From assembly GCF_042655485.1 (NCBI RefSeq), contig NZ_JBHSMC010000016.1, positions 1 to 64,000 of the forward strand: a DNA stretch of 64,000 bases. The letters run 5' to 3'. The DNA is from Lederbergia graminis. Its GTDB lineage: Bacteria; Bacillota; Bacilli; Bacillales; Bacillaceae_C. Position numbers and translations under genes: made by a program. This document shows, piece by piece, positions 53,542 to 62,966 of this stretch. The notes under the pieces are model-generated. The model made no database searches and had not been told where the DNA came from. It saw only the letters and a program-made list of their open reading frames with translations. Every line of letters starts with the position of its first letter. Position 1 is the stretch's first letter.

Positions 53542-53582
53542 CAAAAAGAGCAGGGGTACGGTTCCCCTGCTCTTTTTGTATG
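53542..53582 (+). terminator. Terminator after small lipoprotein gene
   Basis: AAAAAGAGCAGGGG pairs with CCCCTGCTCTTTTT, a 14-bp stem around a short loop; the T-run is part of the 3' arm. Confidence 0.9.
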
Positions 53583-53638
53583 ATATATCTTGTTATTGGA
53601 ACAATAAACGTTAAAACGATTGTTCAGAGGTGGAAATC

Positions 53639-56600
53639 ATGACTGCAATTCAACGTTACGAACTCCAACAAATTGGAGATGAATATACTCTTATTGTTTA
53701 TGTCGATCCAGGATCTGAAGAATTTTCTAATGAGTTTGGAGAAATTACTCCAAAATCAGAAGAAAAGTTTAAACAAAGAATATTAAATTTTGCTAAGCAG
53801 CGCTTTCCACATGTAAAAGTTACAACTATTAATGTCATGGCAGGTACCATTTTATTAACATCTTTATATTTAGGTACAAGTGGCTCTGCTATGGCTAGTA
53901 GCCCTACCCAGCCAGACCAACCACAGGCTGTCTACACAGTAAAAAGTGGCGATAGTCTTTCAAAAATTGCTAAGCAATATAATATTAGTGTTGAATCGTT
54001 AAAGGAAATCAACGACTTAACTTCTAACACTATTTATGTTGGTCAGGAAATAGAACTTCCTTTTCTTACATATAAGGTGGAAAGAGGAGATACTTTATAT
54101 CGAATTGCTGATAAATTTGGTACATCTGTAACGGAGATTAAAACATTAAATAACTTAAAATCAAATTTGTTAAAAATTGGTCAACAATTAAAAATTCCTG
54201 TTAGTACAACAACTGAAACTACCAATAACGAGACACCAGTGACTCCACAGCCACAACCGGAAGTAACTACACCGTCTACAATAGAGCAAAAGGATATTGT
54301 GTATACGGTTGTCCGTGGAGATACGTTATATGGTATTGCCAAGAAGTTTAATACTAGTGCGGCACAAATTAAAGAACTAAGTAATCTATCATCTAACACT
54401 ATTTTTGTCGGTCAAAAATTGATCGTTGGAAAAGAACAAGTACAAGTACCAACCCCGACGCCGGTACCAAAACCAGCACCGACACCTGCGCCTATTGTAG
54501 AACCTGAAGTCACAAAGCCTGTAGAAGAAGCTTCAACATCGTATATTGTAATTCCAGGAGATTCTCTTTCTGTTATTGCGAAGAAATTTAATACGACAGT
54601 AGATACCATTAAAACGTTAAACAATCTAAAATCTGATACCATTTTCGTTGGACAAAAGTTAATCGTACAGCAACAGCCAGTTACACCAGCACCACCACCT
54701 GAACCAGAGGTGATGCCACCAAATGTAGAGGAACAAAGACCAACATCCTACATTGTAGTTGCTGGTGATTCGTTATCTGTTATAGCGAAGAAGTTTAATA
54801 CAACCGTGGAAGAAATAAAAGCATTGAATAATTTAACTTCGAATACGATTTTCGTTGGTCAAAAGTTAGTATTACAGGAACCTGTAGTAGAACAAGTACC
54901 AACTCCTGAACCGGAAGTTACTATCCCAACCGAGCAGCAACAAGCTACTCCTGAAACATATACGGTTGTGGCTGGTGATTCGTTATATATTATTGCAAAC
55001 AAATTCAAGACAACCATTCAAGATCTCAAAACGGCGAATAATTTAACGTCAGATGCCATTTTCATTGGCCAACAATTAATCATTCCTTCCATAAACAATG
55101 TTCAGCCAGAACAAGAGGAGCCTGTAACAGAACCGGAAGCACCAATTAGTAACGAAGACATACTTACTCCTAATCCAGAGGAACAAGAAACTCCAAATTT
55201 CAATGAGGAGATTAGTAATCCAGTTACAGAGGAACCATTGCCACCTGTTGGAAACGAGGATGTAAATAATCCTCCTCTAGAGGAAGAAATAGTGGAAGAA
55301 GAAGCACCTATCATAGTCGAAGAAAATGATTCAGTGTATACGGTGATTGCAGGTGATACGTTATCAGGTATTGCCAAAAAATATCATACGACGGTTACAG
55401 CTATTAAAAGCGCGAATAATTTAACGTCAGATACGATAAGTGTTGGACAAACATTACAATTACCTGTGAATGCCAGTACGAATGTTAGCTTAGGGTATAT
55501 GTACTTTGGTAGTGTAAATAACTTTACGAATCAAGTATTAAATACAGGTAATTCTTTTAACACTGTTTCGCCAAGTTATTTTGACGTTAATCCGGATGGT
55601 ACTCTTAAATTAACATATATGGTAGACCCTACGTTTGTGGAAAATATGCATAATCAAGGAATTCGAGTTGTCCCATTTTTAAGTAATCACTGGGACCGAG
55701 AAGTAGGACGTGCAATGTTAGCAAACCGCGAACAGGCAGCAAGGCAAATAGCCGATGCGATTGCAAGGTATGATCTTGATGGTGTAAATGTCGATTTAGA
55801 AAATATCACCGATGCCGATCGCGAAGCTTTTACTGATTTTATCCGTATTTTAAGGGAACTACTTCCCTCTTCCAAAGAAGTTTCTGTTGCTGTTGCAGCT
55901 AATCCGAATAATTGGCAGGTTGGCTGGCATGGGGCTTATGATTATAATCAGCTTGCGAAGTATGCAGATTACTTAATGATGATGACATATGATGAAAGCT
56001 ACCAAGGCTCCGATCCTGGCCCAGTCGCAAGTCTTCCTTGGGTGGAAAGGTCCATACAATATGCATTATCCCAAGGAGTGCCACGTGATAAAGTCGTAAT
56101 TGGCTTAGCGCATTATGGACGCTATTGGTTAGAAGGTAGTTCAACTGGCGGCTATGGTATTTCAAACTCTCAAATTAACGAGATGTTACAAAAATACGAG
56201 AACACCGTCACCTTTGACGAGCGTAGCCAAAGTGCGAAAGCAACAATTACCATTAAAGCAACGGATCCTAAGATGTACATTTTAGGAAAGGCTTTACCCG
56301 CTGGTACCTATACCGTTTGGTTTGAAAATGAGCAATCCTACAAAGCGAAAGTGGACCTCCTCCATAAATATGGGATACATGGCATAGGACACTGGAGCAT
56401 CGGCCAAGAAAATCGAGAAATCTGGAGTTCCTATCCAACCTGGTTTGCTCAACGGGATGCAGCAATTGTAGTATCCGCAAACCCTGAAGAGCCACCTAAA
56501 GTGGAGAATCCTGTAACAGAAACAGCTGTTACCTATACCGTTGCACCTGGGGACACGCTATACCGTATTGCACTCGCAAATAATATATCCGTGGATAGCT

Positions 56601-56668
56601 TAAAAGCCGCTAATCAATTAACAACAAACACAATTTATGTCGGGCAAGTGTTAAAAATACCTACATGA
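53639..56668 (+). CDS. Eight-LysM cell-wall protein with GH18 catalytic domain
   Basis: 1009 aa. An unusual N-terminus of about 60 polar residues precedes a hydrophobic segment (64-85, VMAGTILLTSLYLG) ending in an SAMA-S type cleavage site. Seven LysM domains follow between about residues 98 and 610 (VYTVKSGDSLSKIAKQY, TYKVERGDTLYRIADKF and so on), joined by Pro/Glu-rich linkers. The GH18 barrel runs about 615-950 with DGVNVDLEN, catalytic Glu721. An eighth LysM ends the protein. It resembles spore-germination SleL/YaaH N-acetylglucosaminidases, but those usually have two LysM. Likely a cell-wall or cortex-fragment hydrolase. ATG 53639 after AGAGGTGG. Confidence 0.9.
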   Translation: MTAIQRYELQQIGDEYTLIVYVDPGSEEFSNEFGEITPKSEEKFKQRILNFAKQRFPHVKVTTINVMAGTILLTSLYLGTSGSAMASSPTQPDQPQAVYTVKSGDSLSKIAKQYNISVESLKEINDLTSNTIYVGQEIELPFLTYKVERGDTLYRIADKFGTSVTEIKTLNNLKSNLLKIGQQLKIPVSTTTETTNNETPVTPQPQPEVTTPSTIEQKDIVYTVVRGDTLYGIAKKFNTSAAQIKELSNLSSNTIFVGQKLIVGKEQVQVPTPTPVPKPAPTPAPIVEPEVTKPVEEASTSYIVIPGDSLSVIAKKFNTTVDTIKTLNNLKSDTIFVGQKLIVQQQPVTPAPPPEPEVMPPNVEEQRPTSYIVVAGDSLSVIAKKFNTTVEEIKALNNLTSNTIFVGQKLVLQEPVVEQVPTPEPEVTIPTEQQQATPETYTVVAGDSLYIIANKFKTTIQDLKTANNLTSDAIFIGQQLIIPSINNVQPEQEEPVTEPEAPISNEDILTPNPEEQETPNFNEEISNPVTEEPLPPVGNEDVNNPPLEEEIVEEEAPIIVEENDSVYTVIAGDTLSGIAKKYHTTVTAIKSANNLTSDTISVGQTLQLPVNASTNVSLGYMYFGSVNNFTNQVLNTGNSFNTVSPSYFDVNPDGTLKLTYMVDPTFVENMHNQGIRVVPFLSNHWDREVGRAMLANREQAARQIADAIARYDLDGVNVDLENITDADREAFTDFIRILRELLPSSKEVSVAVAANPNNWQVGWHGAYDYNQLAKYADYLMMMTYDESYQGSDPGPVASLPWVERSIQYALSQGVPRDKVVIGLAHYGRYWLEGSSTGGYGISNSQINEMLQKYENTVTFDERSQSAKATITIKATDPKMYILGKALPAGTYTVWFENEQSYKAKVDLLHKYGIHGIGHWSIGQENREIWSSYPTWFAQRDAAIVVSANPEEPPKVENPVTETAVTYTVAPGDTLYRIALANNISVDSLKAANQLTTNTIYVGQVLKIPT

Positions 56669-56716
56669 GTATGAAAGAGGTGGATTTCCATCTCTTTCTT
56701 TAATTTGCCATTACAT

Positions 56717-56905
56717 ATGTACATCTGTACATCGACTCTCTTTTGTCAGAATGACCTTTTAATGTTAGCTCATGCGTCCTTATTAGCTACTTAGGCTTTC
56801 CTTTTGTACGTTGATGCATCGCTTTTCAATGCTCACAGCCCCTTTTTGTACGCTGGGTCTCTTCTTTCGTTAGTTGGACAAGCTATTATTTTCTGACTCT
56901 TCTCT
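56717..56905. repeat. Degenerate 21-bp tandem repeat array C
   Basis: Units of 21 bp resembling CTTTTGTACGTTGATGCATCG can be laid at 56717, 56738, 56759, 56780, 56801, 56822, 56843, 56864 and 56885. The best pair (56801 and 56843) shares TTTTGTACG-TG. Similarity is weak in other units. It lies between the LysM-GH18 and TcaA-like genes; the rest of 56669-57053 is A+T-rich promoter-like sequence. Confidence 0.45.
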
Positions 56906-57053
56906 TAATCTATTATGCTCACATTGTTAAAAAATTGATTACCATTACTTATTACCTAACAAAAATATAGTAAAATAGTTTTCTTTTCTTTATAATGATA
57001 TAGGTATTAATTATTTTTTATTTATTATAAAAATTCTAGGGGGTTTGTTTTTC

Positions 57054-58592
57054 ATGAAGTTTTGTCAAGAATGTGGGAAGGAACTAGCAGCGGATGCAGT
57101 CTTTTGTAATGAGTGCGGTACGCCTGTTGGGGAAGCCAAGAGTACGCCGGCAGCACAACCTACTCAACGCACCCAACAAGCAACACCTGCAGCTCCAAAG
57201 AAGCCGATGTCGAAGCAAACGAAAATATTGCTCATTTCTATCGCAGCTGCAATTATCGTATTATTTGGGGTTCATAAAATAGTAGAATCGATGATGTCGA
57301 AAGATCGACTAATCACCAAGTTTGAAGATGCACTACATGACAAAGATGCGAAAGCAGTTGCTGGTTATTTATCTTCAGATGATAAAAAGTTAAAAATTGA
57401 CGAAAAGTCCATTGCAGGTTTAATGGAGTATTTTGACGAAAATCCTGATCAGATTAAAAACGTCATTACTAATTTGAAAAGTCAATCTAAAACTATTGAT
57501 AACTTAAAAGAGGATAAAAAAGATTATCGTGGTTATGGACTAGTTAGATTAGCACACGACGGAAAATTTTTATTCTATGATAAATACGAATTAAAAATCG
57601 AATCTGTTTATCTTACGGTTGAAACAAATTACAAAGATACTGTTATATATGTAGATAATAACGAAGTTGGTAAAGCAGATGAGCCATATTTCGAAGGTAC
57701 ATTTGGACCATTTGTACCTGGCTATCACACAGTTAAAGGAACTCTAAAAACGGACTTCATTGATTTATCAAATGAAGAGAAGATTTTTATGGAAAGTGAC
57801 GATGGAAAAGTATTCTCAAGCATTTATCTTGATGCAGAAGAGATTACAGTAAATCTTCCAGATGTAGAGAATATTACTTCCACAAAATTATTTATTAACG
57901 GAAAAGATGTTGGTATCAATTTAAATGAAAACTCTACTTTTGGTCCTATTTTAACTGACGGCTCCATGACAATGTATGTAGAAGCTGAATTACCGTGGGG
58001 AACAGTAAAAACAGAAGAAGTAGCGATTGATGACGACTACATGAATGTAGAATTAATGAACGAAGGTTTAAAAACAACACTTATGGAAACTGTTCATCAA
58101 TATAATGAAGAATATGCAATTGCATACACAGCTATTGATGAAAGTAAGTTAACAACTGCTACACAAGAAATGAAAGATAAAATCATCGAAGATGCAACTA
58201 GTGAAAAAGATTATGGAAGAGCAACAAAAATTCAGTATGTAAGTACAACCTTTGATCTGGATTCATTTGATGTTTATTATGAAGATGGTAGATGGGAAGC
58301 TGATTTGTATGCTCAAACAAAGGTTAATGATGCTTATTACTATGTTTCTTATGACGAAGTACCAGAATTAAGCGAAGATATCTCTAGAAATTACATCACA
58401 CTTGTATATGATGAAAGTGCAAGTAAATGGCTAGTAAACTCTGTTGGATTTACTTGGGGCTTCGATGACTCCAACGTGAAAGAATATACTGTTGAAGAGC
58501 CAAAAACATACGAGTCCACATGGGTAAATGAAACAAAAGATGAAGAAACCCAAGAGGATAATACAGAAAATACCGAAGAAGAAGCAGCTTAA
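57054..58592 (+). CDS. TcaA/YvbJ-like zinc-ribbon membrane protein
   Basis: 512 aa. N-terminal zinc ribbon with four Cys (CQECGKELAADAVFCNECG), a Pro/Gln/Thr linker, one membrane helix at about 62-80 (ILLISIAAAIIVLFGV), then a large extracellular part with tandem beta domains (YLTVETNYKDTVIYVDNNEVG; TSTKLFINGKDVGI) and an NTF2-like C-terminus ending in an acidic tail. This layout is that of staphylococcal TcaA and B. subtilis YvbJ, linked to cell-wall antibiotic response. ATG 57054 is ten bases after AGGGGG; a TTG at 57045 is less likely. Followed by a terminator. Confidence 0.88.
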   Translation: MKFCQECGKELAADAVFCNECGTPVGEAKSTPAAQPTQRTQQATPAAPKKPMSKQTKILLISIAAAIIVLFGVHKIVESMMSKDRLITKFEDALHDKDAKAVAGYLSSDDKKLKIDEKSIAGLMEYFDENPDQIKNVITNLKSQSKTIDNLKEDKKDYRGYGLVRLAHDGKFLFYDKYELKIESVYLTVETNYKDTVIYVDNNEVGKADEPYFEGTFGPFVPGYHTVKGTLKTDFIDLSNEEKIFMESDDGKVFSSIYLDAEEITVNLPDVENITSTKLFINGKDVGINLNENSTFGPILTDGSMTMYVEAELPWGTVKTEEVAIDDDYMNVELMNEGLKTTLMETVHQYNEEYAIAYTAIDESKLTTATQEMKDKIIEDATSEKDYGRATKIQYVSTTFDLDSFDVYYEDGRWEADLYAQTKVNDAYYYVSYDEVPELSEDISRNYITLVYDESASKWLVNSVGFTWGFDDSNVKEYTVEEPKTYESTWVNETKDEETQEDNTENTEEEAA

Positions 58593-58642
58593 TTAGCTGT
58601 TCAAGAAACAAGATCCTCGGACAAAAATTATTCGGACAGAGA

Positions 58643-58699
58643 AAAATCCAAACTATCCATTGAAATTCTATTGTGAATTTCTTAGTAGTTTGGTTTTTT
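58643..58699 (+). terminator. Terminator after TcaA-like gene
   Basis: AAATCCAAACTA (about 58648-58659) pairs with TAGTAGTTTGGTTTTTTC (near 58685-58700), with an inner GAAATTC/GAATTTC stem. Same arms as hairpins at 141-180 and 30106-30142. Confidence 0.78.
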
Positions 58700-58799
58700 C
58701 TATTCATTAAGCTATTAATATAAAATTTTTGTAATGCTAAACAACACTTTATAAAACACAACAAAATGCATTTATATTCATCATTAAGGAGGCCAAACG

Positions 58800-59363
58800 G
58801 TGTCTAAGAAATTGCTACTTATCCTAATTTTGGGGGTATTTTTAATTTCTGGTTGTTCAGAGACTACCAAAAACTCTCAGACAAATAAACAAGAGGAAAA
58901 TATTCAAGATTCAAATGAACATGAGAAAAACATTCAAGATCCAATAGATGATGAGGAATTTGAAAAAGTGGATCCAATACAAATTGAAAAAGATATCCGT
59001 GAAGTCATCACCACAAATTTAGAGTATGCTAATCAAGAAAACATCGAAGGTTATTTAAGTACCATCCACTTAATTGATAAGGACGTCGATAACCTTAAAA
59101 AGGAATTTGAGTCTGTATTTTTATCCTTTGACTTAAAGCACACACTTAATAGGGACATTGAAATGATTTTCATCTCAGAAGATGGAACTAAGGCGGAAGT
59201 CCTCGTACAACAAAAGAGCGTTTCGAGTAATGGAGATTCTGATTATCAAGACAATAACTCGACCCTGATCCAAACTCTATTACTGGACAATGGAAAATGG
59301 AAGATTTACGAAACGGAAGTTCAATCCGTGGAATACCTTGGAAATTTAACAACTGCATCGTGA
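58800..59363 (+). CDS. Predicted lipoprotein with NTF2-like domain
   Basis: 187 aa, GTG start with AAGGAGG seven bases upstream. Lipobox ISGC (Cys19). A repetitive charged linker (EENIQDSNEHEKNIQD) precedes a domain of about 110 residues with the helix-helix-strand pattern of NTF2-like proteins (TTNLEYANQENIEGYLSTIH, GKWKIYETEVQSVEY), similar in type to the C-terminus of the TcaA-like protein upstream. It lies 28 bp before the lectin gene and is surely co-transcribed with it. Exact role unknown. Confidence 0.82.
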   Translation: MSKKLLLILILGVFLISGCSETTKNSQTNKQEENIQDSNEHEKNIQDPIDDEEFEKVDPIQIEKDIREVITTNLEYANQENIEGYLSTIHLIDKDVDNLKKEFESVFLSFDLKHTLNRDIEMIFISEDGTKAEVLVQQKSVSSNGDSDYQDNNSTLIQTLLLDNGKWKIYETEVQSVEYLGNLTTAS

Positions 59364-59391
59364 GCGGTTTTTACAAGATGGAGGTACTTAT

Positions 59392-61050
59392 ATGAAAAAG
59401 ATATCAGTGATATTACTCGCACTATGTTTATTCTTGTCTAGTCCCAGCCAAACCTTTGGTTATGTAGGTATAGGAGGCTTACTTGGTGGCCAAATAAGCC
59501 AGAAAGCTACTGAAGTAAAGGTCAATAATTTGGCTTGGACTCCTGAAGGGGATGTAGGCAGTCATATTAATTCTTCTACTGGGAACTTAGACGGTGTGGT
59601 TCTAACTCCTAAACTCCCATGGAAATGGGGCCGCGTATGGTCCGAAATTGAGATCAAACCCCCTTTTAAGGTTCATTTTACCTATAGAGCCGGAGAAGGC
59701 ACCGGGGCGGACGGCCTTACATTTCTTTTTTTAGCAGATCGATATTCTTCCTCTACAGCTCATGGGGAGGGTCTTGGGTTTGATGGAATTAACGGGTATG
59801 CCATTGAATTTGATAGCTATTATAATTCTCACGACCCAAGCGAAAAACATGTTGCGTTAATTAAAAATACGACAAAAGAACATATCGTATCCTATGATAC
59901 AAACAAAGTTGATGATAATCAGGAACACAATGTGGAAGTTCATGTTGATCTATTCAGTGTAAAGGTATATCTGGATGGAGAATTAATTATAAATCACAAT
60001 GAAAAATTAGAAGAAGTGGGTTACCATATAGGCTTTACAGCATCAACGGGAGCGTCCACGAATATTCATTTAGTACGTCAGGTAGCGGTTAGTGGCAATG
60101 CGCTCCATTCTGAAAATGCCGAATTAATCAGAGAGTATAAATCCCAATTTGAATACAACATTCCTTTAATCGAAAGTAAGGTAATAAATATAAAAGCAGG
60201 ATATGATACGTTAGATGAAAATCAAAAAGAAGTCGTAGATGAACTTGCTCAACTTATTAATAGTATTAAAGACTCGGCATTAAAGAAAAGGAAAACTAAT
60301 ACAGATAATCCTAATATACAAACTATCTATGATTTGCAATGGTTATATTCATGGGGTGATGGCATCAAAAACGTCACCAAAGAGATGAAAGATTCCGCCG
60401 ATATAAAAGCTTCTGCAGGGAAATTTTTCGATCTTCCAACTAATACTGCCGAGGCATTTTCTCAAAAGTTGGTGGCGATTGAATTCAAACCGATTTTTTA
60501 TGGAATTTATCAAGATGAAGAAATAGCCGAAAAACTTGCTAATGATTATGCCGCGATATGGACGATGGACCCTTATCAGTCAGTGTTGGCCTATGGAGCG
60601 TTTCAACAAAGTCTCATGGATGCAAGTTTTGGACAAATCGAGAAAGTCATGAATCAAACCGCTAGTTATGGAAATGCCATGGCAGTTAGCAAGAGTGATA
60701 GCGCCGGTAGAATGCTAGTGAATCTTGACAAATACGCTTCGAATCACGTGACGTACCTGGCCAGAGCCGAGTTTAAAAATGTAGAAAGGAATATAGAAAA
60801 TACAGAAAAAACCGTTAAAAAGTATCAAAAAGAGGTAGAAGAATTTAACGAAGAAATGGCAGAAAAGAATCATACTGAGCAACAATCTAAAAAAATTGAT
60901 GTTGATAAAAGTGTTGATTCTAATCACAAACCGTCCAAGAATCCAGCTGACGAACCGTCCGATCAACAGGATAATATAATCGATAGATATAAGAATTATC
61001 TAGAAAACATTGAAGAATTTAATGATAAAGTCTGGGACTATAAGGGTTAA
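59392..61050 (+). CDS. Secreted L-type (legume-like) lectin domain protein
   Basis: 552 aa. Signal peptide 1-23. Residues about 40-240 form an L-type lectin: VNNLAWTPEGDVGSHINSST, GADGLTFLFLADR, and the metal-binding segment AIEFDSYYNSHDPSEKHVAL, whose Asp-x-Tyr-x-Asn-x-x-Asp spacing matches Ca/Mn ligands of legume lectins. Residues 250-450 are helical with no family I know. A coiled coil (about 455-495) and a Lys/Asp-rich linker follow, then a short C-terminal helix. No cell-wall anchor or membrane helix. It probably binds a glycan at the surface or outside the cell. Pairs with the lipoprotein just upstream. Confidence 0.82.
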   Translation: MKKISVILLALCLFLSSPSQTFGYVGIGGLLGGQISQKATEVKVNNLAWTPEGDVGSHINSSTGNLDGVVLTPKLPWKWGRVWSEIEIKPPFKVHFTYRAGEGTGADGLTFLFLADRYSSSTAHGEGLGFDGINGYAIEFDSYYNSHDPSEKHVALIKNTTKEHIVSYDTNKVDDNQEHNVEVHVDLFSVKVYLDGELIINHNEKLEEVGYHIGFTASTGASTNIHLVRQVAVSGNALHSENAELIREYKSQFEYNIPLIESKVINIKAGYDTLDENQKEVVDELAQLINSIKDSALKKRKTNTDNPNIQTIYDLQWLYSWGDGIKNVTKEMKDSADIKASAGKFFDLPTNTAEAFSQKLVAIEFKPIFYGIYQDEEIAEKLANDYAAIWTMDPYQSVLAYGAFQQSLMDASFGQIEKVMNQTASYGNAMAVSKSDSAGRMLVNLDKYASNHVTYLARAEFKNVERNIENTEKTVKKYQKEVEEFNEEMAEKNHTEQQSKKIDVDKSVDSNHKPSKNPADEPSDQQDNIIDRYKNYLENIEEFNDKVWDYKG

Positions 61051-61174
61051 TACAAGTAAATCCAGTATTTTTTAAAGTGCATTAAAATAGTTTGGCGGAA
61101 TTGGATATTTCGCAAATATTCTATTTCTATTTCAACTGCCCGGCTCTTTGTGTGAATATTTATATACATATGAA

Positions 61175-61260
61175 TAGGCTGGGACAAAACTCACCTCTAA
61201 AATGAAAAATGCCGGTGGCAATTTACGAAAGTAAAATGTCATCGGCATTCCTTTTTATGA
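61175..61260. repeat. GGCTGGGACA element ending in a bidirectional terminator hairpin
   Basis: The leader AGGCTGGGACAAAA repeats that at 108-120. It ends in a hairpin, AATGCCGGTGGCA..TTTAC - GAAA - GTAAA..TGTCATCGGCATT (61209-61225/61231-61249), flanked by AAAAA and TTTTTA, suited to end both the lectin gene and the convergent carboxypeptidase gene. Confidence 0.78.
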
Positions 61261-61266
61261 TAGATT

Positions 61267-62859
61267 TTATTCCTTATAATTAACCAGTAATTGTACTATC
61301 TCATCTTCTATATTCTTCATCGTCTCACTAAGAAAGTTATTAATCATGATAGAAAAAATCAACTTCTCACCACTTCGAGTATTAACATAACCAGAAAGTG
61401 TTGACACTCCTGTTAATGATCCAGTTTTCGCCCTCACATTTCCTTTCACAGGTGCCGCTGTCATACGATACCTTAGTGTTCCTCCTACCAGTTTCCCAGG
61501 TTCCCCTGCAATTGGTAAAGATTCTTCAAACAAGTGAAACCAATCTTCACTTTGTATTGCAAAAAGTAGATTTGAAATTTCACTGGCAGGAATTAAGTTT
61601 TTGTGGGACATTCCGGATCCATCACGTAGAAGTATAGTTGCATTATCTATCCCATAGCTAGTCATTGTATCCTCTATTACTTGTAACCCTTTTTCCCAGC
61701 TACCTTCACCATGGATGACCATTCCTAACTCTTTTGTCAGCGTCTCACCATGACCATTATTACTCATTTTCATAAAAGGAATAATAAGTTCTTTTAATGG
61801 AATCGACTCTTTCGTAGCAAGTAATTTTGCATTCTTAGGGGTTTTACTTAAAATAATTTTTGATTTCCCAGAAAATGATATGCCATTTTCCTCTAACGTC
61901 TCTCTAAAAACATGGGCAGTATAATTCGTTGGTTCCCACACTGCAACCCAATTTTTACTGGTTTTATTTTTTAACGGAATGGTTCCGTTGAAGACAATCG
62001 TGTTTGTACCATGTTCTCTCTCGAATTCAATTTTTCCTGAAGCATCTGCTGCTACTGTTTTCGTATTATTGATAATGGTGACATAATGAGTATCTGGATA
62101 AACTTTCACTTCCGCTTTATCCCCAACTGATTTCCCAGGTCGAAGTTCTACTATGACAGTTCCGGAATCGTAATCCATGTCTGGAGAAAGTGTTAAAGCA
62201 GACACTTGTGCTCCATAATGAACAGATTCATCTGACCAGTTGATATCCTGTGACAAACGGATATCATCATACCATGTATCATCGGCAATGATATTACCAG
62301 ATACTTCGTGTATCCCTTTCTCCTTTAATTCGATTGCAAATCGTTCAAAATCCCCTTGCATTAAGGTTGGATCACCTTGGCCTTTTAAAATAATATCTCC
62401 TTCTAGAGCCTTCTTTTTTATTTTCCCAGTCATTAACACTTCTGTTCTAAAACGATATTCAGGACCAAGATTTTCAAAAGCTGAAACTGCTGTCAATATT
62501 TTCATGTTAGAAGCAGGATGAAGTCGAATATTCTCATTATGTGAGTACAATATATTGCCTGTATTCGCTTCTCTTATACTCAAAGAAATAAGCGCCCCAT
62601 CCAACCTCTTATCTTGAAGTACAACAGCTAACTTCTCCTGCAAAGTACTTTTATTGTACTCGGTAATTCCAGCAACTTTTCTATGTATATGACTATTTTC
62701 CTGTATTTTGATTGGATGTAACGTGTACATGATGTGATCCCTATTACGATTTACAGCTTCGATTACCGCATCATTATATTCTGTAGAAATCGGTATACAA
62801 ACAGAGCATACTACTATAAACAGAAGTAAGATATACTTACTACTTTTAGCTGGGCGCAT
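61267..62859 (-). CDS. D-alanyl-D-alanine carboxypeptidase/endopeptidase, PBP4 (class C) type
   Basis: 530 aa. N-terminal signal peptide or anchor (9-25). Penicillin-binding motifs: SxxK at Ser117-Lys120 (ASNMK), SxN in KMSNNGHGE, and KTG in RAKTGSLTGVS. The insertion between SxxK and SxN is large, typical of PBP4/DacC (peptidase S13). It trims or cleaves peptidoglycan stem peptides outside the membrane. ATG 62859; the ribosome site is weak (AGGATGTG at distance). Convergent with the lectin gene. Confidence 0.93.
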   Translation of the reverse strand: MRPAKSSKYILLLFIVVCSVCIPISTEYNDAVIEAVNRNRDHIMYTLHPIKIQENSHIHRKVAGITEYNKSTLQEKLAVVLQDKRLDGALISLSIREANTGNILYSHNENIRLHPASNMKILTAVSAFENLGPEYRFRTEVLMTGKIKKKALEGDIILKGQGDPTLMQGDFERFAIELKEKGIHEVSGNIIADDTWYDDIRLSQDINWSDESVHYGAQVSALTLSPDMDYDSGTVIVELRPGKSVGDKAEVKVYPDTHYVTIINNTKTVAADASGKIEFEREHGTNTIVFNGTIPLKNKTSKNWVAVWEPTNYTAHVFRETLEENGISFSGKSKIILSKTPKNAKLLATKESIPLKELIIPFMKMSNNGHGETLTKELGMVIHGEGSWEKGLQVIEDTMTSYGIDNATILLRDGSGMSHKNLIPASEISNLLFAIQSEDWFHLFEESLPIAGEPGKLVGGTLRYRMTAAPVKGNVRAKTGSLTGVSTLSGYVNTRSGEKLIFSIMINNFLSETMKNIEDEIVQLLVNYKE

Positions 62860-62928
62860 TTCTTATTTCACATCCTTATAAGTAATTACTCCTACTATAA
62901 GGTATTTACTGGAAAAAACAAAATGCAT

Positions 62929-62961
62929 AAAAAGCGAAGTACAAAAATATGTACTTCGCTT
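62929..62961 (-). terminator. Terminator of the ParM/ParR-like operon
   Basis: AAGCGAAGTAC (62932-62942) pairs with GTACTTCGCTT (62951-62961); five T follow on the minus strand. Confidence 0.88.
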
Positions 62962-62966
62962 CGACA

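Noticed and set aside
54181..56495. Several antisense frames inside the LysM-GH18 gene
   Set aside because: They are shadows of repetitive coding sequence on the other strand and have no start signals.
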